Assembly: GCA_030592105.1 (NCBI GenBank)
Contig: JAUVKE010000067.1
Coordinates: forward strand, 1-10,153
DNA from: Desulfobacteraceae bacterium
Lineage (GTDB): Bacteria; Desulfobacterota; Desulfobacteria; Desulfobacterales; BuS5
DNA: 10,153 nucleotides
Direction: 5' to 3'
Below, one piece after another: positions 1 to 6,946 of this stretch. The notes under the pieces are model-generated. The model was given only the letters and a program-made list of their open reading frames with translations, was not told where the DNA came from and ran no database searches. The position numbers and the translations under genes are program-made. Position 1 is the stretch's first letter. Each line of letters starts with the position of its first letter.

Positions 1-2
1 AT

Positions 3-125
3 ACGTCAATTTTGCTTTTTGCAAGCGCGGGTATGCTTCAGCCTTTTACTTCAGCCCTTCTTCATAACACAGGAACCCTTGGAATTATAACCTATGCGGC
101 CTTGTCCGGAGCAAAAAAACCTTAG
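3..125 (+). CDS. C-terminal end of a probable P1B-type heavy-metal-translocating ATPase (partial, 5' end outside window)
   Basis: An open frame enters from the left edge and ends at TAG 123-125, giving 40 residues. It is a hydrophobic stretch with the segment LQPFTSALLHNTGTL, followed by another hydrophobic run and a short basic tail (AKKP). The pattern of a membrane helix, then P-x-x-A-x-x-HN, then a last hydrophobic segment is how many P1B-type metal ATPases end, where the helix carries the conserved LHN just before the C terminus. The family call rests on this short tail only, so the metal cannot be judged. If correct, it would be an inner-membrane metal pump. The gene just downstream has FeoA modules, which fits a metal-transport cluster. 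The other two forward frames stop within about 90 bases. Other polytopic membrane proteins remain possible. Confidence 0.5.
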   Translation, partial: TSILLFASAGMLQPFTSALLHNTGTLGIITYAALSGAKKP

Positions 126-165
126 TGTCGTGTCATGCGTGAAATATCGTGTCAGGTACTTGTCT

Positions 166-183
166 TTCCCGCGAAGGCGGGAA
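166..183. repeat. REP-like short hairpin repeat
   Basis: TTCCCGC (166-172), GAAG loop, GCGGGAA (177-183) forms a perfect 7-bp GC-rich stem. The core, and the flanking TT and TCCA, resemble the dispersed REP/dRS3-like hairpins scattered between genes in many proteobacteria. It lies in the intergenic gap next to a second palindrome. Family membership is inferred from the motif alone. Confidence 0.55.
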
Positions 184-188
184 TCCAT

Positions 189-216
189 GTAGAGACGCAA
201 AATTTTGCGTCTCTAC
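189..216. repeat. Perfect 28-bp palindrome (dispersed-repeat type)
   Basis: GTAGAGACGCAAAA (189-202) is followed immediately by its exact reverse complement (203-216), with no spacer. The GTAGAGACGC half-site resembles dispersed palindromes known from intergenic regions of cyanobacteria and some other bacteria. The palindrome ends about 10 bases before the Shine-Dalgarno sequence of the FeoA-repeat gene, so any transcript read through from the upstream gene would carry a strong hairpin there. A binding site for a dimeric protein is an alternative reading. Confidence 0.75.
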
Positions 217-237
217 TTTACAAATCGGGATAAATTT

Positions 238-954
238 ATGTATCAAACATTAACAGAGGCTCCCTTTGAAAAGCCGCTCTTCCTTGTTAAGGTGGCAGAC
301 TCTTCTTTTGCAGCTCGTCTCAGACACATGGGGATTTTTGAGGGCATGGAATTGATACGTATCAAGGAAGACGTAAAACTTCAGCCGTTACGGGTAAGAT
401 GCCGCAGCGGGGATGCTGTTATCGGCGGCGGAATGTCGGCTAAAATAGTTGTGCATCTTGATGACGGCAGAAAACTCCCCCTGGCTGAAATGGAACCAGA
501 TGAAACAGGACATATCGAGGGGTTGACGGGGGGAGCAAGTCTTTCCGATGCCTTAAACGTGTTGGGCTTTAAAAATGATGAAAGGATTACACTTATACGC
601 AGACTTCCTCCCATGGAGTATGTTGTGTTTTTAGAAAAAAAGGGGAGAATCCACCTTACTGAAAGCATGGCTGCCAAAATTTGGGGTGAAACCGGCGACA
701 AGATGCTTCAGTTTAACTATGCCCGAAAAGGCAAACAGTTTAATGTAAAATCGCTTTTAGGGGGGGAGAATGCCCGTGAGATGCTTCGTGCCCGTGGTGT
801 TGAGCCTGGAGCAGTTCTTGTTTTGGAAGGTATTAATCCGGCCAGAAGTTTTTACATGAGCAAGCAGAACCCGATTGTTGTTTCTACGAAAAAGGGGCTA
901 AGGCTGTTTCTGGAACAAAAAAACGCTGATAAAATTTTCGTGAAAGAAAAATAA
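238..954 (+). CDS. FeoA-domain protein with three FeoA-like (SH3-fold) modules
   Basis: The 238-residue protein appears to hold three FeoA-like beta-barrel modules. They lie at roughly residues 14-75 (ARLRHMGIFEGMEL, then GGGMSAKI), 90-150 (ALNVLGFKNDERITLIRR, then HLTESMAAKIWG) and 165-235 (MLRARGVEPGAVLVLEG, then NPIVVSTKKGLRLFLE). The recurring L-x-x-hG-h-x-x-G/D-x-x-h pattern is the FeoA hallmark. Single-domain FeoA proteins are about 75-80 residues and assist the FeoB ferrous-iron transporter; no FeoB is visible here. The neighbour upstream looks like a metal ATPase, so a soluble regulatory or metal-sensing partner of that pump is plausible but inferred. ATG at 238 is preferred over an upstream TTG at 205 because the TTG lies inside the palindrome, whereas 238 has a GGGA (227-230) at suitable spacing. 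No signal peptide or membrane segment is seen. Confidence 0.75.
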   Translation: MYQTLTEAPFEKPLFLVKVADSSFAARLRHMGIFEGMELIRIKEDVKLQPLRVRCRSGDAVIGGGMSAKIVVHLDDGRKLPLAEMEPDETGHIEGLTGGASLSDALNVLGFKNDERITLIRRLPPMEYVVFLEKKGRIHLTESMAAKIWGETGDKMLQFNYARKGKQFNVKSLLGGENAREMLRARGVEPGAVLVLEGINPARSFYMSKQNPIVVSTKKGLRLFLEQKNADKIFVKEK

Positions 955-1043
955 ATTTTACTTTTCAATTATGTCGCAAATGGTATATAAAAAAAATACT
1001 GTTTTTTTCTATGATACTTTAATTTTACAGGGAGGTGAACTCG

Positions 1044-1247
1044 ATGATTATTAGAATAATTTTGTCTTTTGCAGCAGGATTTGCCGTAGCAAAAATCTTT
1101 TCAGACAGCAGCGGCGTGGAGAAAGTAAAAAAAGCAGCAAAGGAGAATACTGAAAAGATCAAAACAACCTCAAAAAAAGTGGCGCAGATTGTTAAAGAAG
1201 AGTTTGGCAAAAAAAAGGCTGATGAAACAAAAGAAGATTCCTGCTGA
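1044..1247 (+). CDS. Small membrane-anchored, lysine-rich protein (YtxH-like)
   Basis: This 67-residue protein has one N-terminal hydrophobic segment (MIIRIILSFAAGFAVAKIF, residues 1-19). It is followed by a highly charged tail rich in Lys, Glu and Thr, predicted amphipathic helical, ending in EDSC. The architecture (short N-terminal anchor with a small Gly/Ala kink, then a KxxKxxxK-rich helix) resembles YtxH-like small proteins, but no specific family is claimed. ATG 1044 is chosen because a strong GGAGGTG (1031-1037) sits six bases upstream; an in-frame GTG at 1035 lies inside that ribosome site. It follows the FeoA-repeat gene by 89 bases on the same strand, so it may belong to the same metal-related cluster. 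The function is unknown. Confidence 0.65.
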   Translation: MIIRIILSFAAGFAVAKIFSDSSGVEKVKKAAKENTEKIKTTSKKVAQIVKEEFGKKKADETKEDSC

Positions 1248-1258
1248 AAAGCAGGAAT
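1237..1258. terminator. Terminator-like hairpin, possibly bidirectional
   Basis: ATTCCTGC (1237-1244), loop TGAAAA, GCAGGAAT (1251-1258) forms an 8-bp stem overlapping the stop codon of the small membrane protein. On the plus strand it is followed by only three T (1258-1260). On the minus strand the stem is followed by CTTCTTTTGTTT, which is T-rich. It could therefore stop transcripts arriving from the minus-strand acyl-CoA synthetase gene as well as plus-strand ones. The T-tracts are imperfect, so the call is tentative. Confidence 0.35.
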
Positions 1259-1308
1259 TTCATGTTGCCTCGTTTTAATTGAAAGCAGAGAAAGACACCT
1301 GATACTGT

Positions 1309-1348
1309 TCGATCTGTGCGTTTATCCAAAGCTAATTGCACAGATCGA
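1309..1348. repeat. 11-bp perfect inverted repeat, 18-base spacer
   Basis: TCGATCTGTGC (1309-1319) pairs exactly with GCACAGATCGA (1338-1348). There is no T-run on either side, so it does not look like an intrinsic terminator. It sits between convergent transcription units. A protein-binding dyad or a dispersed-repeat remnant are possible readings. Apart from this, the possible small minus-strand gene at 1397-1498 and the hairpin at 1237-1258, nothing is recognised between 1248 and 1552. Confidence 0.45.
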
Positions 1349-1396
1349 TACATGCGACTTGTGCGGGCAGGATTAAGCAGCCAACTTAAAATCTAA

Positions 1397-1498
1397 TTAT
1401 TTTACTTCGAACCATTTGCTTTTTTTCTTTTCTTTTTCGCTAACCAGCTTGTTGTCAATTTTTTCGCCAAGAATATATTTATCAAATATTATATTCAT
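1397..1498 (-). CDS. Possible small protein, 33 residues
   Basis: On the minus strand an ATG at 1498-1496 opens a 33-codon frame ending at TAA 1399-1397. It starts MNIIFDKYIL, continues with charged residues and a run of lysines (EKEKKKSKW), and ends WFEVK. It begins 54 bases after the stop of the acyl-CoA synthetase gene on the same strand, so it could be co-transcribed. The ribosome site is weak (GGAA about nine bases upstream). The residue mix looks like a real protein tail, but a frame this short can arise by chance, and no homologue is recognised. It could also be the end of a decayed gene. Confidence 0.25.
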   Translation of the reverse strand: MNIIFDKYILGEKIDNKLVSEKEKKKSKWFEVK

Positions 1499-1552
1499 AA
1501 CTGGTATTTCCGGGCTTTAAATCTATATACATATCAGCTTAATAATTGCTAA

Positions 1553-3457
1553 TTAGTCCCTTGAGCCTGCGTATCCCATATTTTTTAACGCTTCTTCCAT
1601 CTCATCAAGAATGAAAGGGTCATTTATGGTGGCCGGCACTTTATATTCCTTATTGTCCGCTATCTTCTGAATAGTGCCCCGTAATATTTTTCCCGAACGT
1701 GTTTTTGGAAGGCGGGCTACAACTGCAGCTTTTTTAAAAGCAGCCACGGGTCCTATTCTATCCCTTACTGCCTGAATAACTTCTCGTATAAGTTTATCAT
1801 GGTTTTTTGCAACCCCTGCTTTTAGCACAAGGAACCCAATAGGAATATGTCCCTTGAGATTATCTTCAACCCCTAAAACAGCGCATTCCGCAACATCAGG
1901 ATGATCTGACAAAATTTCTTCCATGGCTCCTGTTGAAAGCCTGTGGCCGGCAACGTTGATGATATCATCTGTGCGTGACATTACAAAAACATAACCATCG
2001 TCATTTATAAAGCCTGCATCTGCTGTTTTGTAATATCCTGGAAATTCCTGAAGATAAGAACTGACAAACCGGTCATTATTTTGCCAGAGTGTTGGAAGTG
2101 TGCCCGGGGGAAGGGGAAGTTTTGCAACAAGAGATCCTATTTCACCGGCTTTTACAGGTTTCCCATCAGTGTCCATGACCCGCAGATCCCACCCAGGCAC
2201 TGCTTTTGTAGGGGAGCCAGGCTTAACAGGAAAATGCTGGAGTCCCATGCAGTTTGCAACAATGGCCCAGCCTGTTTCTGTCTGCCACCAGTGATCTATC
2301 ACCGGAATATTGAGCATGGTTTCTGCCCATTTCAGGGTGGCGAGATCAAGCCTTTCTCCCGCAAGGAAGAGTGTTTTAAAACTGGAAAGATCATATTTTT
2401 TTATGAATTCCCCTTTGGGGTCATCTCTTTTGATCGCCCTGAAAGCTGTGGGTGCAGTGAACATGGCCTTGACTTTATGCTGGGATATTATCCTCCAGAA
2501 TACTCCCGCGTCGGGAGTACCCACGGGTTTTCCTTCAAAAAGTATGGTGGTGCAGCCTTTTAAAAGGGGGCCGTAAACAATATATGAATGCCCCACAGCC
2601 CATCCCAGATCAGAGGCTGACCAGTAAACATCCCCCGCATCCATGTTGTAAACAGCTTTCATGCTCCATTTAAGGGCAACCATGTGCCCTCCGTTATCAC
2701 GAACAACCCCCTTGGGTATCCCTGTTGTTCCTGAAGTATATAGAATATATAAAGGATCAGTTGCAGCCACGGGAACACAGTCATGGGTTGCAGCTTTTGC
2801 TATCTCGTTATTCCAGTCAAAATCGCGGCCTGGTACCATATCCGCTTTTGCCATGGATCGCTGAACAATAATACAGGAGTCAGGTTTTGAAGTTGCCATA
2901 TCAATGGCGCCGTCAAGGAGTGGTTTATAAGGTATAATTTTTTCCACTTCAATGCCGCATGATGCAGAAACAATAACTTTAGGCTTTGCATCGTCAATTC
3001 TTGTGGCGAGCTCATTTGCAGCAAAGCCTCCGAAAACCACTGAATGTACGGCTCCGATACGGGCACAGGCGAGCATGGCAACGGCAGCTTCAGGAATCAT
3101 CGGCATATATATAATTACACGGTCTCCTTTTGCCACCCCTTTAGCCGCGAGAACACCCGCAAATTTTGCAACGAGATCTCTAAGCTCAGTATATGTGTAG
3201 CTTTTTATGCTCTTTGTTACAGGGCTGTCATAAATCAGGGCAGCCTGCTTTCCCCTTCCATTTTCAATATGAAAATCGAGGGTATTATAGCATGTGTTTA
3301 CCACTCCCCCGGTGAACCAGCGATAAAAAGGCTTGTTCGAGTCGTCGAGTACTTTGTCCCATTTTTTGTACCAGTGGCAATCTTTTGCATGCTTGGCCCA
3401 AAAAGTTTCAGGATTTTCAATCGATTGTTTGAAAGCTTCATCATACAAATTAGACAT
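1553..3457 (-). CDS. prpE: Propionyl-CoA synthetase / short-chain acyl-CoA synthetase (PrpE/ACSS3 type, AMP-forming)
   Basis: A 634-residue member of the ANL adenylating superfamily, which activates propionate (or another short-chain acid) with ATP and CoA in the cytoplasm. Visible motifs are the P-loop YTSGTTGIPKG (240-250), WWQTETGW (390-397), YYKTAD (475-480), the hinge region SRTDDIINVAGHR (494-506), and PKTRSGKILRG with the catalytic lysine at K590. This is the lysine that protein acetylation silences in the family. The stretches GHSYIVYGPLL, EGKPVGTPDAGVFWR and TAPTAFRAIK match PrpE/ACSS3 better than acetate-specific Acs, though acetate use is not excluded. The start at 3457 has AAAGGA nine bases upstream and gives the usual PrpE length. 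The frame extends to an ATG at 3529, but a TACAAT -10-like element (complement of 3535-3540) abuts that ATG, which argues against it. The gene is divergent from alaC. Confidence 0.88.
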   Translation of the reverse strand: MSNLYDEAFKQSIENPETFWAKHAKDCHWYKKWDKVLDDSNKPFYRWFTGGVVNTCYNTLDFHIENGRGKQAALIYDSPVTKSIKSYTYTELRDLVAKFAGVLAAKGVAKGDRVIIYMPMIPEAAVAMLACARIGAVHSVVFGGFAANELATRIDDAKPKVIVSASCGIEVEKIIPYKPLLDGAIDMATSKPDSCIIVQRSMAKADMVPGRDFDWNNEIAKAATHDCVPVAATDPLYILYTSGTTGIPKGVVRDNGGHMVALKWSMKAVYNMDAGDVYWSASDLGWAVGHSYIVYGPLLKGCTTILFEGKPVGTPDAGVFWRIISQHKVKAMFTAPTAFRAIKRDDPKGEFIKKYDLSSFKTLFLAGERLDLATLKWAETMLNIPVIDHWWQTETGWAIVANCMGLQHFPVKPGSPTKAVPGWDLRVMDTDGKPVKAGEIGSLVAKLPLPPGTLPTLWQNNDRFVSSYLQEFPGYYKTADAGFINDDGYVFVMSRTDDIINVAGHRLSTGAMEEILSDHPDVAECAVLGVEDNLKGHIPIGFLVLKAGVAKNHDKLIREVIQAVRDRIGPVAAFKKAAVVARLPKTRSGKILRGTIQKIADNKEYKVPATINDPFILDEMEEALKNMGYAGSRD

Positions 3458-3535
3458 GGCATATTTTCCTTTGTTTTGTAAAGCTGGGCAAATTCCCATG
3501 GCAGTTGATCTGATTAAGAAATTACTCATTTTTTA

Positions 3536-3565
3536 TTGTAACAGAATTAACAGGTATGTTATGAT
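3536..3565 (+). promoter_or_regulatory. Possible sigma70-type promoter for the alaC-hom-thrH run
   Basis: TTGTAA (3536-3541) and TATGAT (3560-3565) are separated by 18 bases, with an A-rich stretch after the -10. This would give a leader of about 90 bases before the alaC ATG. The -35 overlaps a TACAAT -10-like element for the divergent acyl-CoA synthetase gene on the other strand (complement of 3535-3540), so the two promoters may compete. This comes from consensus matching only. Confidence 0.35.
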
Positions 3566-3660
3566 AAAAAATTGAGTGTAAAAATGTAGTCATGAAAATT
3601 ACTTCATATAAAAAATATCGAGAAGTTACAAATTATTTTCTGTTATCCTGGATTAATATT

Positions 3661-4830
3661 ATGAATAAAAAATTTGCTCGCCTTGACCGTTTACCTCCAT
3701 ATGTTTTTGCAACAGTAAATGAGATTAAGATGGATGCAAGACATAAAGGTGAAGATATCATAGATCTTGGTATGGGGAACCCCGATCTTGCAACACCTCA
3801 GCATATAATTGACAAGCTTGTGGAAGCTGTTAATAAGCCCCATAATCACCGTTATTCAGCCTCCATGGGAATTACCAACCTCAGAATGGCTATATCAAGC
3901 TGGTATAAACTAAGATTTGATGTGGATATAGACCACGAAAATGAAGCGATAGTTACCATAGGCGCAAAAGAGGGTATTTCCCATTTAATTCTTGTGACAA
4001 TTCGTCCGGGTGACGTGGTATTCACGCCGAATCCAACATATCCAATACATCCCTATTCCGCGATTATTGCAGGGGGGGATGTCCGGGGGATCCCTGTGGG
4101 GCCGGAATCGGATTTTTTTGATAATCTCATGCATGCAACCAAGCAGACATGGCCAAAACCAAAGGTGTTAATATTATCTTATCCGCATAATCCAACAACA
4201 GAAACCGTGGAGATTGAATTTTTTGAAAAGATCGTAGACTATGCAAAAGAACATAATATAATGATAATACATGATTTTGCATATGCGGATCTTGTATTTG
4301 ATGGATATAAAGCTCCGAGCTTTTTACAGGCTAAAGGTGCCAAGGATGTTGGGGTGGAATTTTTTTCACTTTCCAAGAGCTACAGCATGCCGGGTTGGCG
4401 CGTTGGGTTTTGCGTGGGAAATCCGGAAATTATAGCCGCCCTCCGGAGAATAAAGAGTTATCTTGATTATGGAATTTTTCAGCCTATTCAGATTGCTTCA
4501 ATTATCGCTTTAAATGGACCCCAGGATTGTGTCACCGATATATGTGACATATATAAAGGACGAAGGGATACTCTTATTACCGGGCTGAATCGTTCGGGAT
4601 GGGAGGTGGAAAGCCCCAAGGGGACAATGTTTGTATGGGCTAAAATCCCCGAGCAGCATCGTCATATGGGTTCTGTTGAATTTTCTAAATTTTTAATCAA
4701 AGAAGCTAAAGTGGCAGTCTCACCCGGTCTGGGGTTTGGAGAATATGGTGATGATTATGTACGTTTTGCATTAATAGAAAATCATATGCGTATTAATCAG
4801 GGTATGAGAGGAATTAAAAAAATAATGTAA
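3661..4830 (+). CDS. alaC: AlaC-type glutamate-pyruvate aminotransferase (class I/II, PLP-dependent)
   Basis: A 389-residue fold-type I aminotransferase, cytoplasmic, that interconverts pyruvate plus glutamate and alanine plus 2-oxoglutarate in the AlaC family. It matches E. coli AlaC almost throughout: the N-terminal [12 protein letters not shown], the IGAKEG PLP-phosphate region (100-105), HNPTT (176-180), [12 protein letters not shown] (204-215) and [12 protein letters not shown] (236-247), with the PLP-binding lysine at K239. The C-terminal YVRFALIEN carries the substrate-carboxylate arginine R368. ATG 3661 is chosen because homology begins there. The frame reaches back to ATG 3592, but those 23 residues have no family match and neither start has a strong ribosome site. 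LL-diaminopimelate aminotransferases are relatives, but the sequence is closer to AlaC. hom follows after 95 bases. Confidence 0.87.
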   Translation: MNKKFARLDRLPPYVFATVNEIKMDARHKGEDIIDLGMGNPDLATPQHIIDKLVEAVNKPHNHRYSASMGITNLRMAISSWYKLRFDVDIDHENEAIVTIGAKEGISHLILVTIRPGDVVFTPNPTYPIHPYSAIIAGGDVRGIPVGPESDFFDNLMHATKQTWPKPKVLILSYPHNPTTETVEIEFFEKIVDYAKEHNIMIIHDFAYADLVFDGYKAPSFLQAKGAKDVGVEFFSLSKSYSMPGWRVGFCVGNPEIIAALRRIKSYLDYGIFQPIQIASIIALNGPQDCVTDICDIYKGRRDTLITGLNRSGWEVESPKGTMFVWAKIPEQHRHMGSVEFSKFLIKEAKVAVSPGLGFGEYGDDYVRFALIENHMRINQGMRGIKKIM

Positions 4831-4925
4831 TTCCAATTCGAAGTATGGATTTTCAGATAATAAATTTCATAGGCCAGATGTTATAGCTCAGTCTATTGCT
4901 GAAATTTATAGATATAAGGTGGCAG

Positions 4926-6236
4926 ATGAAAACAATCAACATCGGACTGTTGGGCTGCGGCACAGTGGGTACAGGTGTAGCAAAGCTCATTATTGAAAAT
5001 CAGGATCTTATAACTTCCCGTACAGGCGCTTGTTTTGTGTTGAAACGGGTTGCAGATATAAATAAGGATTTGGCACTGCAGTTTGACAAAAATATTTTCA
5101 CCACAGACGCTGATAAAGTCATCGCAGACCCTGATATTGATATTGTTATTGAACTCATAGGTGGAACAGGTGTTGCTAAAGACTTGATATTAAAGGCCAT
5201 TGATAATGGGAAACAGGTTGTCACTGCCAACAAGGCTCTTCTTGCGGACTCAGGTTCTCTCCTTTTTGAAGCGGCAAATAAAAAAGGGGTTGATCTGGCC
5301 TTTGAGGCCGGGGTCGCAGGGTGTATACCTATTATTAAAACCCTGCGAGAGTCTTTAGTAGCTGATCATATAAGGGGAATTAAAGGAATTTTAAACGGGA
5401 CATGTAATTACATTCTCTCCAAGTGTACAGAAGAGGGTGTCCCTTTTGCAGAGGCTTTAAAGGATGCCCAGGCAAAAGGATTCGCTGAAACAGACCCGAC
5501 TCTGGATGTGGAAGGTATTGATACTGCGCATAAATTGGCCATCCTCACATCACTGGCATATGGAACCGAAATCAGTCTTGATGATATTTATGTTAAGGGG
5601 ATTACAAATATTACTTCCGATGATATTGAGTTTGCCAAATTTTTTGGTTATAAAATCAAACTCCTTGCCATTAGTAAATATCATGGTGATACCATCGAGG
5701 CAAGGGTGCACCCCACAATGGTCCCTTTTGATAATATCCTGGCAAGCGTTGCCGGCTCCATGAATGCTGTGGCAGTATCTGGAGACGCGGTGGGGGATAT
5801 GGTTTTATATGGGCACGGGGCAGGAATGATGCCCACTGCCAATGCTGTTTTAAGCGATACTGTGGATCTTGCGCGGAATATTTTAAATGGGACCAGGCAA
5901 AAGATTCCATTATTTTCCTGTCAGCAGGATCAGATAAAACGAATTCCTGTATTACCCATTGAAGAAGTATCCACCCATTATTACTTCAGGTTTTCAGTTC
6001 AGGATTGCTCCGGGGTTCTGGCAAAAATAGCTTTAGTCCTGGGTAACTATAATATCAGCCTGAAATCTGTGAACCAAAAAGGGGGCGAGATAGATGGCTC
6101 AGTTACCATAGTTATGATGACCCATCTTGCAAGGGAATCAGATGTGAGAAATGCCCTTCAGGAGATACACAGGATTGATGTTGTAACAAGCAGGCCGGTT
6201 TTAATACGGATTGAAGATGAAAATGAGAAATCATAG
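4926..6236 (+). CDS. hom: Homoserine dehydrogenase with C-terminal ACT domain
   Basis: This 436-residue enzyme reduces L-aspartate-4-semialdehyde to L-homoserine with NAD(P)H, at the branch leading to threonine and methionine. The Rossmann motif GLLGCGTVGTGV is at residues 7-18, TANKALLA with K103 at 100-107, and NGTCNYILSK at 157-166. The substrate/catalytic segment DPTLDVEGIDTAHKLAIL has E196, D199 and K203. A C-terminal ACT domain starts near 351 (YYFRFSVQDCSGVLAKIA), the usual place for threonine feedback. It is a monofunctional enzyme of normal length, with no aspartokinase fused. ATG 4926 has AAGGTGG just upstream; an in-frame earlier start at 4896 would add ten residues outside the family. 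It lies between alaC and thrH, and thrH catalyses the next step. Confidence 0.93.
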   Translation: MKTINIGLLGCGTVGTGVAKLIIENQDLITSRTGACFVLKRVADINKDLALQFDKNIFTTDADKVIADPDIDIVIELIGGTGVAKDLILKAIDNGKQVVTANKALLADSGSLLFEAANKKGVDLAFEAGVAGCIPIIKTLRESLVADHIRGIKGILNGTCNYILSKCTEEGVPFAEALKDAQAKGFAETDPTLDVEGIDTAHKLAILTSLAYGTEISLDDIYVKGITNITSDDIEFAKFFGYKIKLLAISKYHGDTIEARVHPTMVPFDNILASVAGSMNAVAVSGDAVGDMVLYGHGAGMMPTANAVLSDTVDLARNILNGTRQKIPLFSCQQDQIKRIPVLPIEEVSTHYYFRFSVQDCSGVLAKIALVLGNYNISLKSVNQKGGEIDGSVTIVMMTHLARESDVRNALQEIHRIDVVTSRPVLIRIEDENEKS

Positions 6237-6267
6237 GTAGCTATCAAGCGTCGCTGATTTAAGGCAC

Positions 6268-6298
6268 GCAACAGGTTTAATCAAATTATACCTGTTGC
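6268..6298. repeat. 9-bp inverted repeat in the hom-thrH gap
   Basis: GCAACAGGT (6268-6276) pairs perfectly with ACCTGTTGC (6290-6298) around an A/T-rich 13-base loop. No T-run follows, so it does not resemble an intrinsic terminator. It could stabilise or process the mRNA between hom and thrH, or bind a regulator. The function is not known. Confidence 0.4.
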
Positions 6299-6343
6299 TC
6301 ACATCTTAGTTGAATAGTTACAATTATAGAAAGAAGAGGTAAT

Positions 6344-6946
6344 ATGAATATTGTTTGTTCAGACTTAGAGGGCGTTTTTATCCCTGAAATATGGATTAAT
6401 GTAGCAAAAAAAACAGGAATTGAAGAACTCAAGCTGACAACACGGGACATATCCGATTATGATGTATTAATGCAAAAACGTCTTTCCATATTAAATGAGA
6501 ATAACTTGAAATTACAGGATATCCAGGCTGTTATTGCAAATATGGACCCTTTGGAAGGGGCCGCTGATTTTTTGGACTGGTTAAGATCGCACACCCAGGT
6601 GATAATTGTTTCAGACACATTTGTTCAATTTGCAAAACCTTTAATGGAAAAACTTGGCAAACCGGTTCTTTTCTGTCATTCACTTTCAATTGAACAGGAC
6701 GGAACTATAGCAGAATATAATCTTCGCCAGCAAAATGGAAAATATAAAACCGTACTTGCCCTGAAAAGTCTAAACTATTCCATCACAGGAATAGGTGATT
6801 CCTACAATGATATTAATATGCTGAAGGAAGCTGACACGGGGATCCTTTTTAATCCGCCCCAAAATGTAAAGGATGAGTATCCTGAACTGCCGGTAACCTA
6901 TACTTATGATGAACTCAGGGTAATATTAGAAAAAACACATGATTAA
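6344..6946 (+). CDS. thrH: ThrH: phosphoserine phosphatase / homoserine phosphotransferase
   Basis: A 200-residue HAD-superfamily protein that closely resembles Pseudomonas ThrH. That enzyme dephosphorylates phosphoserine and can move the phosphate to homoserine. Motif I is SDLEGVF (6-12), with the nucleophile D7 and a Glu (E9) in place of the second Asp, as in ThrH. PEIWINVAKKTGIEELKLTTRDI follows at 14-36 as in ThrH, motif II is IIVSDTF (87-93, S90), and motif IV is GDSYNDINML (151-160). The tail FNPPQNVKDEYPE is ThrH-like. AGAGG at 6335-6339 marks the start. The position directly after hom points to phosphohomoserine formation for threonine synthesis. Serine synthesis (the SerB role) is the alternative, and both may hold. 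Its last eight bases overlap the start of the next gene, suggesting translational coupling. Confidence 0.9.
   Translation: MNIVCSDLEGVFIPEIWINVAKKTGIEELKLTTRDISDYDVLMQKRLSILNENNLKLQDIQAVIANMDPLEGAADFLDWLRSHTQVIIVSDTFVQFAKPLMEKLGKPVLFCHSLSIEQDGTIAEYNLRQQNGKYKTVLALKSLNYSITGIGDSYNDINMLKEADTGILFNPPQNVKDEYPELPVTYTYDELRVILEKTHD

Noticed and set aside
205..237. Upstream TTG start extending the FeoA-repeat gene by 11 codons
   Set aside because: It begins inside the 28-bp palindrome and has no ribosome site. ATG 238 has GGGA at good spacing, and homology begins after it.
989..1008. A8-TACTG-T7 run upstream of the small membrane protein, read as a terminator
   Set aside because: The stem would be only A-U pairs with no GC clamp. 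It is more likely plain A/T-rich intergenic sequence, perhaps promoter-related.
1025..1210. Minus-strand 61-codon frame opposite the YtxH-like gene
   Set aside because: The plus-strand frame has a strong ribosome site and a membrane-anchor/charged-tail architecture. The antisense frame is its Phe/Ser-rich mirror with no start signal.
2081..2563. Plus-strand 160-codon open frame inside the acyl-CoA synthetase gene
   Set aside because: It is antisense to highly conserved PrpE motifs, has no ribosome site, and its translation is Cys/Phe/Pro-rich and unlike any family. It is a shadow frame, like the other plus-strand frames between 2100 and 3575.
3458..3529. N-terminal extension of the acyl-CoA synthetase to ATG 3529
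   Set aside because: The 24 extra residues have no family counterpart. A -10-like element abuts that ATG, and the internal ATG at 3457 has AAAGGA and gives the usual length.
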